A stretch of 38,640 nt of DNA from Rhodoplanes sp049284695 (GTDB taxonomy: Bacteria > Pseudomonadota > Alphaproteobacteria > Rhizobiales > Xanthobacteraceae): contig JBAPYK010000127.1 of the NCBI GenBank assembly GCA_049284695.1, positions 1-38,640 on the forward strand. Reading direction: 5' to 3'. Below the pieces are notes generated by a model. It did no database searches, was not told the origin of the DNA, and saw only the letters and a list, made by a program, of their open reading frames with translations. How positions within the stretch are numbered: the stretch's first letter is position 1; each line of letters begins with the position of its first letter. Made by a program: the position numbers and the translations under genes. Of this stretch, positions 9,001 through 16,786 are shown one piece after another.

Positions 9001-9589
9001 CTTCCGCGGTGTGGGTCGCCCAGGCGGCGTATCGCGCGGCGACGTCGAGGGCGTCCGCGTGCTCGCTCTCCTTGTCGAGGCGCGCGGCGACCCATTCGGC
9101 GAAACGGAGTTCGGTGAGCTCGCCGCCGATAAGGGCTTCGACCTCGCGGCGCAGCGCGTCGCCATCGAAGGATGGCGCGACCTGTAGGCCATATTTCTTC
9201 ATCGCGCGCCGCTGCACGAACAGCCGCTTCACCGAATAGAGCGGGCTCAGCGTATCGTGCCGGGCTTTCAGTGCATGCAATTCCGATCGTATTCCGAACA
9301 ACTCACCAATGAAGTCTTCGAGGTGGGGCGCAAGCGCGATGATGAGTTCGGACTCGTCCTTGCCGGCGACGGCGTCCGGCGCCGCGCGCGCGGCGAGAAG
9401 CTGATCATGCAGAGCGGCGTCCGCCTCGCGCAGGAAGGCGACGAACGCGGCATCGAGCCGCGCGAGACCGTCGCGGCGATACAGGTCATCGAAGCGCGCG
9501 CCAAAGCCGAGCGCCAATTCTGGCGGCAGGGCTAGATCCTGGACCGGATCGGTCTTCGTAATACGCGCTGACTGAGCGAGTGAATTCAT
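6038..9589 (-). CDS. Large GltD/NfnB-like plus NfnA/PyrK-like fused flavin and Fe-S oxidoreductase
   Basis: A cytoplasmic 1183-residue fusion. Residues 1 to about 250 match nothing I recognise. At about 263 there is CIWCHNQGKDSC and near 336 CNDCMKSC, a cysteine-rich region resembling the N-terminal 4Fe-4S module of GltD/DPYD-type enzymes. A FAD site VVGLGPAGFTLA follows at about 400, with a second nucleotide-binding stretch VVVIGGGLTAIDTATEAL. From about 860 on there is an FNR-like flavin domain (FHPGQFYRL), a pyridine-nucleotide segment LLVGGGLGNAVLF at about 967, and a C-terminal MQCMMKEICAQC plus VFSCANQDQ, resembling the 2Fe-2S site of PyrK/NfnA. The domain order is the reverse of the Nfn-type protein at 10597-12996. 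The natural substrate is unknown; electron transfer involving NAD(P)H is inferred. No strong ribosome-binding site precedes the ATG. Confidence 0.82.
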   Translation of the reverse strand: MNSLAQSARITKTDPVQDLALPPELALGFGARFDDLYRRDGLARLDAAFVAFLREADAALHDQLLAARAAPDAVAGKDESELIIALAPHLEDFIGELFGIRSELHALKARHDTLSPLYSVKRLFVQRRAMKKYGLQVAPSFDGDALRREVEALIGGELTELRFAEWVAARLDKESEHADALDVAARYAAWATHTAEGQHRHKAGVLFKAPGKVDPMRLVPVETGVVDGVTMLKLPEHHRRRREGFALTDPGMDLIGALDHANYCIWCHNQGKDSCAKGLTEKSGGFKRNEFAVALAGCPLEEKISEMNLVKARGETIGALAIAIIDNPMCAATGHRICNDCMKSCIYQKQDPVDIPQIETRTLKDTLALPWGFEIYSLLTRWNPLNIRRPLPKPASGRTVLVVGLGPAGFTLAHHLMNDGHAVVAIDGLKIEPLPPDISGAAIDGKRSAFRPVRDIASLEDDLSSRVMAGFGGVAEYGITVRWNKNFLKLVRLLLERRGEFKMFGGVRFGGTFGIEDAFALGFDHIALCTGAGKPTVVPMKNGLAPGVRQASDFLMALQLTGAAKSDSLANLQIELPVVVIGGGLTAIDTATEALAYYPVQVEKFLAHYEALVAERGEAAVRAAWSAAETSTADAFLAHARAIRAERAAAAREKRAPRIVELLQSWGGATIAYRRRMIDAPSYTLNHEEVAKAMEEGIRFAERLTPSEVLLDDFGHARALRLTGQAAEGAGEQADVVMPARTILVAAGTLPNTTLAREEPDGITLDGKYFTACDEDGMPVSPERSVKPAVAHVLSAIQPDGRAVSFFGDLHPSFAGNVVKAMASAKQGYPIVNRLLAKLPRSRSSSDELLARLDRELRASVHEVIRLTPTIVEVVVHAPMAARAFHPGQFYRLQNYETLARRCDGTRLAMEGLALTGAWVDRDRGLISLIVLEMGGSSDLCAQLKPGEPVVLMGPTGMPTEIPHGETVLLVGGGLGNAVLFSIGEAMRARGNRVLYFAGYKTMRDRYKIAEIERASDAIVWCCDEGPGFTPDRPQDKTFVGNIVAALDAYGTGALGPQSIPLGDVDRVIAIGSDGMMGAVARARHGILAAHLKSGHKAIGSINSPMQCMMKEICAQCLQAHRDPTTGVETVVFSCANQDQELDQVDFACLRGRLSQNSAQEKLTKLWIDRSLRELGLRQSKAT

Positions 9590-9631
9590 CGTTTGTCTGC
9601 TTTCAACATCGATTACTTCTCATAACAAATC

Positions 9632-9664
9632 AAAAAATGCAAAAGGGCCCCTGCGGGCCCCTTT
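9632..9664 (-). terminator. Hairpin with T-rich tail after rubrerythrin
   Basis: On the minus strand AAAGGG and CCCTTT flank a CCC-GCA-GGG core with one G-G mismatch, followed by TTTT and, after GCA, TTTTTTG. It lies 52 bases after the rubrerythrin stop and about 43 bases before the start of the 1183-residue oxidoreductase. It could end rubrerythrin mRNA fully, or act as a partial terminator that lowers expression of the downstream gene. Confidence 0.65.
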
Positions 9665-9716
9665 GATGAAGATCTGGCCGATAAGCGCACGATTTATTCA
9701 GGCCCCTCGTGGGTCG

Positions 9717-10364
9717 CTAGCTGGCAAGCATGCCCGCCTTGCCCTTCGACCAGCGCTGAAACTCCGTTTCCAGAAGTTCGACATGCTCGACTTCCTCGGC
9801 GGCGAGCTCGCGATAGAGCTCCTGTTCGGCGGAACCCGGGGGCACGCTGCCGGCGCGGTCGGTGAAGAAGGCGACGGCGCGCTTTTCGAAGGCGATCGCG
9901 GTGCGGAACAGCGTGTCCGGATCGTCGATCTTGCCCTCGACGCCGGCCTGGACCGCGGCGAGATCGACGCGGAAGCCGTCATTCGGATCGGGAACACTGA
10001 CATGGTAGCGCCGCGACAGCGTCTCCATGTGCTCATGCTCCATCGCCGAAAACCTGGTGAACAGCGCCTTCAGCACCGGGTCGGCCACCTGCTCGGCGGC
10101 GCGATTATAGAAGGCCTGTCCGCCCAGCTCGATCTGGAACGCGATGCGGATCGCGTTCAGGCCCGACTGGTCGGAAATGCCGGGACGGTCCAGCATCTTG
10201 AGCTGACCGCCGCAAAACGGGCACATCCCGTAGGGGAATGCAAAGCCTTCGCTGACTTTGGCGCAGCTTTCGCAACGCCACTGCAGGGTCGCATCTGCGC
10301 AGCAGATATAGGACTCATCCGTTTCCAGCGGCTGGTGGCACTTCGGACATTCGCCGGTTGCCAT
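9717..10364 (-). CDS. Rubrerythrin-family protein with N-terminal zinc/iron ribbons
   Basis: A 215-residue protein starting at the ATG at 10364 (AAAGGGG upstream). An earlier in-frame start would add a 26-residue non-conserved leader, which I reject. Residues 1-60 hold CPKC, ICC, CESC and CPFCGG, i.e. two rubredoxin-like or zinc-ribbon metal sites. The rest is a ferritin-like four-helix domain with metal-ligand motifs IELGGQAFY, MEHEHMETL, AFEKRAVAFF and EEVEHVELLE. Classical rubrerythrin has its rubredoxin domain at the C-terminus, so this is the reversed-order (reverse or N-terminal-ribbon) type. The family reduces hydrogen peroxide using electrons from NAD(P)H via reductase partners. It lies between two large flavin/Fe-S oxidoreductases on the same strand, which could be its electron donors (inference). 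Confidence 0.88.
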   Translation of the reverse strand: MATGECPKCHQPLETDESYICCADATLQWRCESCAKVSEGFAFPYGMCPFCGGQLKMLDRPGISDQSGLNAIRIAFQIELGGQAFYNRAAEQVADPVLKALFTRFSAMEHEHMETLSRRYHVSVPDPNDGFRVDLAAVQAGVEGKIDDPDTLFRTAIAFEKRAVAFFTDRAGSVPPGSAEQELYRELAAEEVEHVELLETEFQRWSKGKAGMLAS

Positions 10365-10505
10365 GGTTTGAACCCCTTTCTCTAAAATATCCGCGCCATT
10401 CAAGCGAATGCGCGTTTCCGGCCGACAATTCCGCTGACGCAAGAACTCCGGCTCTACGTCAGCCCGCAGCGAGTTGGCGAAACCCGCTTGTTTGCGCTCG
10501 CATCA

Positions 10506-10534
10506 TTTTCGGCGGTGTGTCTCGCGCCGAAAAA
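10506..10534. repeat. Inverted repeat between the Nfn-type gene and rubrerythrin
   Basis: TTTTCGGCG at 10506-10514 pairs perfectly with CGCCGAAAA at 10525-10533 around a 10-base loop. Neither strand has a U-run after the stem, so it does not look like a simple terminator. It lies in the 232-base spacer between the Nfn-type stop and the rubrerythrin start. It could be an RNA stability element or a protein-binding site. Confidence 0.5.
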
Positions 10535-10596
10535 ATGCTTCTACGCACTTGCCGCCGGACGCGACGCGCGGCCGGCCCATTTTCATACGCTGCCGG

Positions 10597-12996
10597 TCAT
10601 TCGGCAGCGGGCGCGCTTGCGGCGCCCTGGTTCTGCGCTGCGGGCGCTGCCTCCGGCCGAACGCCGACCGGCGCGCCCGGGACGAACGCGTCGGCGTCCG
10701 CCTTCGTCACCGGCCACATCGCCTTGCCGCTCTGCAGCCAGGCAGCCATCGACTTCGCGGCGCGGCGGCCGGCGCCCATGGCGAGGATCACGGTCGCGCC
10801 GCCGGTCACGATGTCGCCGCCCGCGAACACGCCCGGCAGGTTGGTGGCCTGCGTCTCGTTGTCGGCGGAGATATTGCCCCACTTGTTGAGGCCGAGGTCC
10901 GGCGTCGCCTGGCCGATGATCGGGTTGGGCTTGGTGCCGAGCGCATAGATGACGGTGTCGCACTCCAGTTCGAGGAATTCGTCAGTCGGCACCGGCTTGC
11001 GGCGGCCGCGGTCGTCGGGCTCGCCGAGCGTCATCTTCTGCACCTTCATGCCGCGCACATTGCCGTCGGCGTCGACGAGAATCTCGACCGGCGTGTGCAG
11101 GAAGAAGAATTCGATGCCCTCTTCCTTGGCGTGACGCAGTTCTTCGACGCGGCACGGCGCTTCGGCTTCCGACCGCCGGTAGACGCAGCGCACCGTGGGG
11201 ACGCCGAGGCGCTTGGCGACGCGCAGGCAGTCCATCGCGGTATTGCCGGCGCCGATCACGACCACGCTCTTGCCGACGCTGATCGGCGTATCGAGGAACG
11301 GGAAACGATCGCCGCCCATCAGGTTGACGCGGGTGAGGAACTCGTTCGCCGAATAGACCTGGCCCGCGAACTCACCCGGGATGCCGAGGAAGGACGGGGC
11401 GCCAGCGCCGGCCGCAACGAACACGGCGTCGTAACCCATCTTCCCCATGAGATCGGGCAAAGTGAAGGTTTTGCCGATAACCTTGTTGTTTTCGAACCGC
11501 ACGCCCATGTCCTTCAGGCGCTTGATCTCGCGGTCGATAATGTCGCGCGGCAGGCGGAAGCTGGGAATGCCGTATTGCAGCACGCCGCCCAGCACGTGCA
11601 ACGCCTCAAAGACGGTCACCGTGGCGCCGAACCGGACCAGATCGGCGGCGGCCGACAGGCCGGCGGGCCCCGAGCCCACGATCGCCACCTTGCCGAGCGG
11701 ATGTTCGATCACCGGTGGAACCGCCTTGGGCGGATGCGCGTGATCGCCGACGAAGCGCTCGAGCCGGCCGATCCCCACCGCTTCGAGCTTGCGCCCTTTG
11801 TTGCGGACGAGAATGCATTGCGATTCGCATTGCGTCTCCTGCGGGCAGACGCGGCCGCAGATCGAGGGGAAGATGCTCGATTCGTAGATCGTCTCCAGCG
11901 CGCCGTCGACGTCGCGCACCAGGACCTTGCGGATGAAGGTCGGAATGTCGATGCCGACGGGGCAGCCAGCGATGCAGGTTGGCTTGGCGCATTGGATGCA
12001 GCGCTCGGCCTCGCGCAGCGCGTCGGCAATCGAATAGCCGAGATTGACTTCCTTGAAGTTCTGCGCGCGCTCATGTGCGTCGCGCTCCGGCATCTTCACC
12101 TGCTCGGCCTCGAGCGCGGAGAATTTCTTGTAATTGCGCTTGCCGTCGATGATCAGCGTCTTTTCCACTTGGCAGACGTGATCGAAGTCCTCGTTGGCCT
12201 GCGTTTCTTGGCGTTTGAAGCGCTTCTGGCGCGTCAGCAGTTCCTTGAAGTCGACCTGGTGGCCGTCGAAGTCCGGGCCGTCGACGCAGGCAAACTTCAC
12301 CTCGCCGCCCACGGTGACGCGGCACGAGCCGCACATGCCGGTGCCGTCCACCATGATCGTATTGAGCGAGACCATGGTCTTGACGCCGAACGGCCGCGTC
12401 GTCTCGACGCAGGCATTCATCATCGGCATCGGACCGATGGCGATCACGAGATCCGGCTTGTCGTTTTCCAGCACGTCCTGCAACGCCGCCGTGACGAAGC
12501 CGGGCCGGCCATAGCTGCCGTCATCGGTGCAGATGATCAGGTTGTCGGAATAATTGCGGAATTTGTCTTCCCAGAACACCAGGTCCTTGTTGCGGAACCC
12601 CATGATGGCGGTGGTGCGATTGCCGGCCGCCTTGAAGCCACGCAGCTGCGGATATACCGGCGCGACGCCGAGGCCGCCGCCGACCAGCACGACGTGGCCG
12701 ACTTTCCCGATGTGCTGCGGCAGGCCGAGCGGGCCGACGAAGTCCTGGAATTTATCGCCTTCGTTGAAGTCGTCGCGCATCTCGTGCGTCGTCTTGCCGA
12801 GGGTCTGCACGACCAAGGTTATGGTGCCGCGCTCGCGGTCATAGTCGGCGACCGTCAGCGGGATGCGCTCGCCGCCGTCGTAGAGGCGCAGCATTACGAA
12901 ATGCCCGGGCAGCGCCGATTGCGCGATGTCAGGTGCATGGACCTCCCACAGGAAGGTCGTGTCGGAAAAGGCTTCACGGCGAACGATCGGATACAT
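10597..12996 (-). CDS. Fused NfnA-NfnB type NAD(P)H:ferredoxin oxidoreductase / SudBA-like flavoprotein
   Basis: A 799-residue single-chain version of the two Nfn subunits. Residues 1 to about 270 are NfnA/PyrK-like: a flavin-binding FNR barrel (GHFVMLRL), a nucleotide-binding segment VGGGLGVAPVYP, and a 2Fe-2S site formed by Asp217, Cys222, Cys225 and Cys237 (VDGTGMCGSC, FACVDGPDFD). Residues from about 325 are NfnB/GltD-like: CIQCAKPTCIAGCPVGID and ICGRVCPQETQCESQC for two 4Fe-4S clusters, FAD site VGSGPAGLSAAAD (about 436), and NAD(P) site GAGNTAMDCLR (about 579). Nfn couples NADH, NADPH and ferredoxin by electron bifurcation in anaerobes; sulfide dehydrogenase and GltA-like activities are alternatives, so the physiological reaction is unproven. 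A Pro/Ala-rich tail ends the protein. GAGGTGA precedes the ATG. Rubrerythrin follows on the same strand. Confidence 0.88.
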   Translation of the reverse strand: MYPIVRREAFSDTTFLWEVHAPDIAQSALPGHFVMLRLYDGGERIPLTVADYDRERGTITLVVQTLGKTTHEMRDDFNEGDKFQDFVGPLGLPQHIGKVGHVVLVGGGLGVAPVYPQLRGFKAAGNRTTAIMGFRNKDLVFWEDKFRNYSDNLIICTDDGSYGRPGFVTAALQDVLENDKPDLVIAIGPMPMMNACVETTRPFGVKTMVSLNTIMVDGTGMCGSCRVTVGGEVKFACVDGPDFDGHQVDFKELLTRQKRFKRQETQANEDFDHVCQVEKTLIIDGKRNYKKFSALEAEQVKMPERDAHERAQNFKEVNLGYSIADALREAERCIQCAKPTCIAGCPVGIDIPTFIRKVLVRDVDGALETIYESSIFPSICGRVCPQETQCESQCILVRNKGRKLEAVGIGRLERFVGDHAHPPKAVPPVIEHPLGKVAIVGSGPAGLSAAADLVRFGATVTVFEALHVLGGVLQYGIPSFRLPRDIIDREIKRLKDMGVRFENNKVIGKTFTLPDLMGKMGYDAVFVAAGAGAPSFLGIPGEFAGQVYSANEFLTRVNLMGGDRFPFLDTPISVGKSVVVIGAGNTAMDCLRVAKRLGVPTVRCVYRRSEAEAPCRVEELRHAKEEGIEFFFLHTPVEILVDADGNVRGMKVQKMTLGEPDDRGRRKPVPTDEFLELECDTVIYALGTKPNPIIGQATPDLGLNKWGNISADNETQATNLPGVFAGGDIVTGGATVILAMGAGRRAAKSMAAWLQSGKAMWPVTKADADAFVPGAPVGVRPEAAPAAQNQGAASAPAAE

Positions 12997-13517
12997 TCGT
13001 CACCTCGATTGGGCGCGCGTGGGCTCGTTGTTATGGCCTGCCGGACGGGTGTCCGCCCGGCTGCGACGGGGGTTGGACGGCCTCGCCCGGCGTCAAGCTG
13101 CAGGCGGGCCCACGTGGTTCATAATGGTGCATAATGCCCTGAGGGCGTCACGTCCAGCGCTCCTTTAGTTAGTTGTTCCGCCGCCGATGTTCCATCCCGC
13201 AAGGGTTGGAATTCCTGCCTATTCGGGCTCGTCCTGATGCAATATAAATCATGTCGCAGAGTTGCCGCTGCCAGGCTCCCGGTCACAGGTTTTGGCCGGG
13301 AACGGGAAAGGCTGCACGCTCGTGCAGTCGGTGCGCCGCAGCCCAAGGGACGCATCCGCTAGATGCATTCCGAGGGCAGATTCGTTTGCCTGGTTCACTG
13401 CGATGTCGCGGACGCTCGCCTATGTTTCGTCCAAGTTTGCATGTCAAACGCCGCGCATAGCCCAGTGTCGAACCCTGAAAGCCGCTCGTTTAGAGCCACT
13501 AGTCTTGGAGTGAAGGA
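12997..13517. other. 521-base spacer between divergent Nfn-type and DUF2147 genes
   Basis: No convincing gene. It must hold the promoters of both flanking divergent genes. I see a CATAATGGTGCATAATG direct repeat at about 13122-13138, an AT-rich patch GATGCAATATAAATCATG near 13237-13254, and an 8-bp GGAATTCC palindrome near 13208. On the minus strand, AAGGAG precedes a 10-codon GTG-started frame near 13149, too short to call. Confidence 0.6.
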
Positions 13518-14099
13518 ATGACCAAGAACGCACGCGCATTCCGAACGATACGCTATGCGCTGGCGGGTTTGCTGCTCACCTCCGCGTCCGCGCTCGCCGC
13601 CGATGTCACCGGCGAATGGTGGATCGAGGGCAAGTTCGGGCGGGTCCGCATCGAAAAGTGCAATGACCGCATGTGGGGTCTGATCTCCTGGGAGCAGGCC
13701 TCGGGCGCCACCGATTACAACAATCCCGATCCGGCCAAGCGCAAACGCCCCACCCTCGGCATGCCGATCCTGCTGGGGCTGAAGCAGAGCACAGACAACC
13801 GGTGGGATGGCAAAGTCTACAGTCCCGAGGACGGGAAGTTTTGGGACATCAATATCAGCCTGATCAGCGCCGATAAGTTGCGGCTCCAGGGCTGCCTTTT
13901 GTTCTTCTGCGGCGGCCAGACATGGGACCGCGCCCCGGTCGGCTTCAAGGCGAATGCGGAAGCCGGCAACAACACGCGGGTATCGAATACGCCATCGAGC
14001 AGGCCCTTGCCGAAGGGGGCCAATGGTCCTCCCAAGGCCGCTCCGTTCGAAACGGCGAAGGACGTCTGCAACGCGGTCGCGACAGCAAACCGGTCCTGA
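13518..14099 (+). CDS. Exported DUF2147-domain protein
   Basis: A 193-residue protein with an N-terminal signal peptide (basic residues, a hydrophobic stretch to about 26, ASALA-AD cleavage-like site). The mature part begins VTGEWWIEGKFGRVRI and contains WGLISWEQ, LGMPILLGLK and WDGKVYSPEDGKFW, the pattern of DUF2147 proteins (small secreted beta-barrel-like proteins of unknown role, widespread in proteobacteria). Cysteines at KCNDRMW and GCLLFFCGG could form disulfides in the periplasm. A Pro/Lys-rich linker precedes a short C-terminal tail with AKDVCNAV. A GAGTGAAGGA sequence lies just upstream of the ATG. It stands alone on the plus strand, convergent with hpnN. Confidence 0.8.
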   Translation: MTKNARAFRTIRYALAGLLLTSASALAADVTGEWWIEGKFGRVRIEKCNDRMWGLISWEQASGATDYNNPDPAKRKRPTLGMPILLGLKQSTDNRWDGKVYSPEDGKFWDINISLISADKLRLQGCLLFFCGGQTWDRAPVGFKANAEAGNNTRVSNTPSSRPLPKGANGPPKAAPFETAKDVCNAVATANRS

Positions 14100-14164
14100 C
14101 GCCGGCTTCCGGCGGGCCGCAGACGACCTTGTAAGCCCGCTCCCGGCCCCTGTGGGCGATCGGC

Positions 14165-16786
14165 TTAGGCGTCGACAGCCGAGACCGGCTGCTCGACGGG
14201 AGCTTCGGCGTTGCGCGGCCGGCCCATCAACGCGGGCTGGAACAACACGGCGGCGCACATCGTGGTGACAAGCGACAGGGCCAACAACTCGCCCATGCTG
14301 GACGTGCCGGGATGATTGGACATCCATAGGCTCCCGAACGCGGTCGCGGTCGTGAGCGCGCTCCAGATCACGGCGCGGGTGAGGCTCGATTGCAGGAGAT
14401 TGGTCTGCCCCGCGCGCCAAGCCATGATGTAATAGATTTTGAATGCGACGCCGACCCCAAGCAGCAACGGCAATGCGATGATGTTGGCGAAGTTCAACGG
14501 CATACCGATCAGCACGCAGATCTCAAGCGTCAGCAAGCCGGCGAGCAGCAGCGGCACCAGCGTGAGCAGAACGTCGCCGAACCGTTTGAGGACGATCCAC
14601 AGCAGCATCGTGATCGACAAAAGCGCGTAGATGCCGGCCAGGGCGAAGGCTGAGATTACCGTCTCGCCTGCCTCGAGAATGGAGATCGGCATTCCGGTCG
14701 CACCGGGATAGACGGCGAGGACAGCCCGCGCGAACGCGCGCAGCACCTCGGTGTCGTTCGGATTTCCTTTGGGCATCACGTCGACGCGCACGCGCCCGTC
14801 GGCGGTGACCCATTCGTTGACAAGCTCCATCGGCAAGGTTTCGAACGATACCGGCTGCGCCTGAAGGAGTTCCCGCCAATCGTCGAGCACGACCCTGAGC
14901 GGCTGCAGAAAAGCGGCCGCAACCTTGTCGCGCGCGGTCTGATCCGCGTCGGCGAGCCGGGTGAGGTCGGCCGCAAGCCGGTTCGCCGCATCGGCGCCGG
15001 GTCCGGTTCGTCCGTCCACAATCTCGAGGGTGAACTTGGCGGCACTGCGCAGCGCCGCGACGTTCTCGGCATCGCTCGGCGCGGGACGAACTTTCGCCGC
15101 CAGAGCGGGCCCGAGCTTTTGTTTCAGTTCCTTGATCAGCGTGAGCTTTTGTTCCTGGTTGTCGGGAACGAAGCTTGCAAGCGTGACCACGCGCCCCGCC
15201 TCCGGCAATTGGCGCAACCGATCAGCTGTGGCCACAGCCTCGGTTGGCGAACGCGTCAGCACGGCGATGGCGTTCGCGCCGATATTCGGGTCGTTGCTCA
15301 AGTCGATGAAGGTTGCGACCGATTCGACGTTCTTGCTGCGCAGATTGACCGGATTGATGTCGAAGGTGAGGAAGTAGAGGAGCGGCGTCCCGAGCAGCGC
15401 CACGAGGCCGGTTCCGCCGACCACGGCGATGCGATGGCGCTCGAGAAAACGGTCGACCGGGGCAAGCGCCCGATAGCCGATCTCCTCCGGCTCGCCCGGC
15501 GGGCGAAGGATGGTCAACAGCGCCGGCAAATGGGTGATGCTGGTGACAAAGGCGATCAGCATTCCGGCGCCGGCGATCACCCCCAACTCGGAAATGCCGC
15601 TGTAGTCGGTCGGCGTGAATGACAGAAACCCGGCGGCGACGGCCGCAGCGGCGAGCGTCAGCGGCACCCCGATCCTCTTGGCGGTTTCGAGCAGGGCGGC
15701 GCGCAGATCGTCGTTCTCGTGGCGCTCGGAGCGGTAGCGCACGGCGAACTGTATGCCGAAATCGACCCCGAGCCCGATGAACAGCACGGCGAAGGCGATC
15801 GAAATCGGGTTGAGCGCGTCGACCATCATGAGGCCGAGCGCCGCCGTCGCGGTGAGGCCGACGATCATGTTGAGAAACACCGCCAGGATCAGTTTGCCGG
15901 AGCGCAGGGCGAGCCACAGGATCACGAAGACGACGCTGATCGTGACCGTTATGTCGCGCAGAGCGCCGTCGCGAATGGTCGAAAACTCCTCGTCCGCCAT
16001 CGCGACTGGGCCGGTCAGCCGCACGCGTGCCTGGTACTCGGTCGCAAGATCGAGGTCCCGCGCGGCCGCCCGAATCGCCGCCGCGCCGCGGCCGCCGGGC
16101 TCCAGCGCGGAAAAGTCGAGCACGGGACGAATTTTGATCAGGCGTCTCGTCTGGTCCGGCGCGTTCGCCTGCGCGTTCATCAGCGCCTGCCAGGAGAACG
16201 AGGAGGGCCGCCCGGCGAGCACGTCTTCCACGGTCGTAGCGGCAAGCGTCAGCGGCCTCCCCAATTCATCGAGCGCGATCAGCTTGCCGCGGACGCCGGA
16301 CATCACCAGCGTGAGCACCTGCGACAGCCCGCGCAAGCTCGGATCGGAGACGATGGTCCGCACGAGGGGGACCGCCTGCGTCAGGGCTTTCGTCGTCTTT
16401 TCGAGGTCCTCGACCGGTTGGAACAACAGTCCCTCACGGGCAAAGAAGGCGCCGCTGGCGAGTTCTTCCACCGAGCGGAAGTCGGATGGGTTCTGCTTCA
16501 GCTTTTGCGTGAGCGCCCGTGTGGCGCTGGCGGCGAGTTCCGGGGTTGGCGCGTCGACTACGACCAGAATCGAATCGTAGCGGCCCGGAAACGATTTCTC
16601 GAAATCAAGCTCGCGCTGACGCCAGTCGAGCGTCGGCGAGATCAATTTGGTGATCTCCGTATCGATCGCGAAATGCGTCGCGGCATAGTAGGCGGAGGCG
16701 ATCGCCAACACCGCATAAGCGGCAATGATCGCCTTGGGGCGCCGGGTACAAAAGCGAACGACGTGAACAATCGCAGATACAAGCAT
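14165..16786 (-). CDS. hpnN: HpnN, RND-superfamily hopanoid transporter
   Basis: An 873-residue MMPL/RND-family inner-membrane protein. One transmembrane helix is near residues 15-37, followed by a large periplasmic loop starting IDTEITKLISPTLDWRQRE, typical of HpnN. A bundle of five helices spans about 275-445 and includes FIGLGVDFGIQFAVRYR, whose Asp is the expected proton-relay residue. A second periplasmic domain is followed by a final helix bundle from about 710 to 855. In Rhodopseudomonas palustris HpnN moves hopanoids to the outer membrane. The location between a DUF2147 gene and the divergent hpnH, with shc nearby, supports the name over a generic MMPL call. The ATG at 16786 has no clear ribosome-binding site. 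A Pro/Glu-containing tail ends in VSAVDA. Confidence 0.92.
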   Translation of the reverse strand: MLVSAIVHVVRFCTRRPKAIIAAYAVLAIASAYYAATHFAIDTEITKLISPTLDWRQRELDFEKSFPGRYDSILVVVDAPTPELAASATRALTQKLKQNPSDFRSVEELASGAFFAREGLLFQPVEDLEKTTKALTQAVPLVRTIVSDPSLRGLSQVLTLVMSGVRGKLIALDELGRPLTLAATTVEDVLAGRPSSFSWQALMNAQANAPDQTRRLIKIRPVLDFSALEPGGRGAAAIRAAARDLDLATEYQARVRLTGPVAMADEEFSTIRDGALRDITVTISVVFVILWLALRSGKLILAVFLNMIVGLTATAALGLMMVDALNPISIAFAVLFIGLGVDFGIQFAVRYRSERHENDDLRAALLETAKRIGVPLTLAAAAVAAGFLSFTPTDYSGISELGVIAGAGMLIAFVTSITHLPALLTILRPPGEPEEIGYRALAPVDRFLERHRIAVVGGTGLVALLGTPLLYFLTFDINPVNLRSKNVESVATFIDLSNDPNIGANAIAVLTRSPTEAVATADRLRQLPEAGRVVTLASFVPDNQEQKLTLIKELKQKLGPALAAKVRPAPSDAENVAALRSAAKFTLEIVDGRTGPGADAANRLAADLTRLADADQTARDKVAAAFLQPLRVVLDDWRELLQAQPVSFETLPMELVNEWVTADGRVRVDVMPKGNPNDTEVLRAFARAVLAVYPGATGMPISILEAGETVISAFALAGIYALLSITMLLWIVLKRFGDVLLTLVPLLLAGLLTLEICVLIGMPLNFANIIALPLLLGVGVAFKIYYIMAWRAGQTNLLQSSLTRAVIWSALTTATAFGSLWMSNHPGTSSMGELLALSLVTTMCAAVLFQPALMGRPRNAEAPVEQPVSAVDA

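Noticed and set aside
6158..9187. A plus-strand open frame of 1009 codons
   Set aside because: It is antisense to the large flavin/Fe-S oxidoreductase, whose frame carries clear motifs. The translation is Arg/Ala/His-rich without family-like sequence, as expected from high-GC codon bias.
10474..13134. A plus-strand open frame of 886 codons
   Set aside because: It is antisense to the Nfn-type gene, low in recognisable motifs and lacks a ribosome-binding site.
13119..13149. A leader peptide upstream of the Nfn-type gene
   Set aside because: AAGGAG and a GTG are present, but the frame has only ten codons and no attenuator structure follows.
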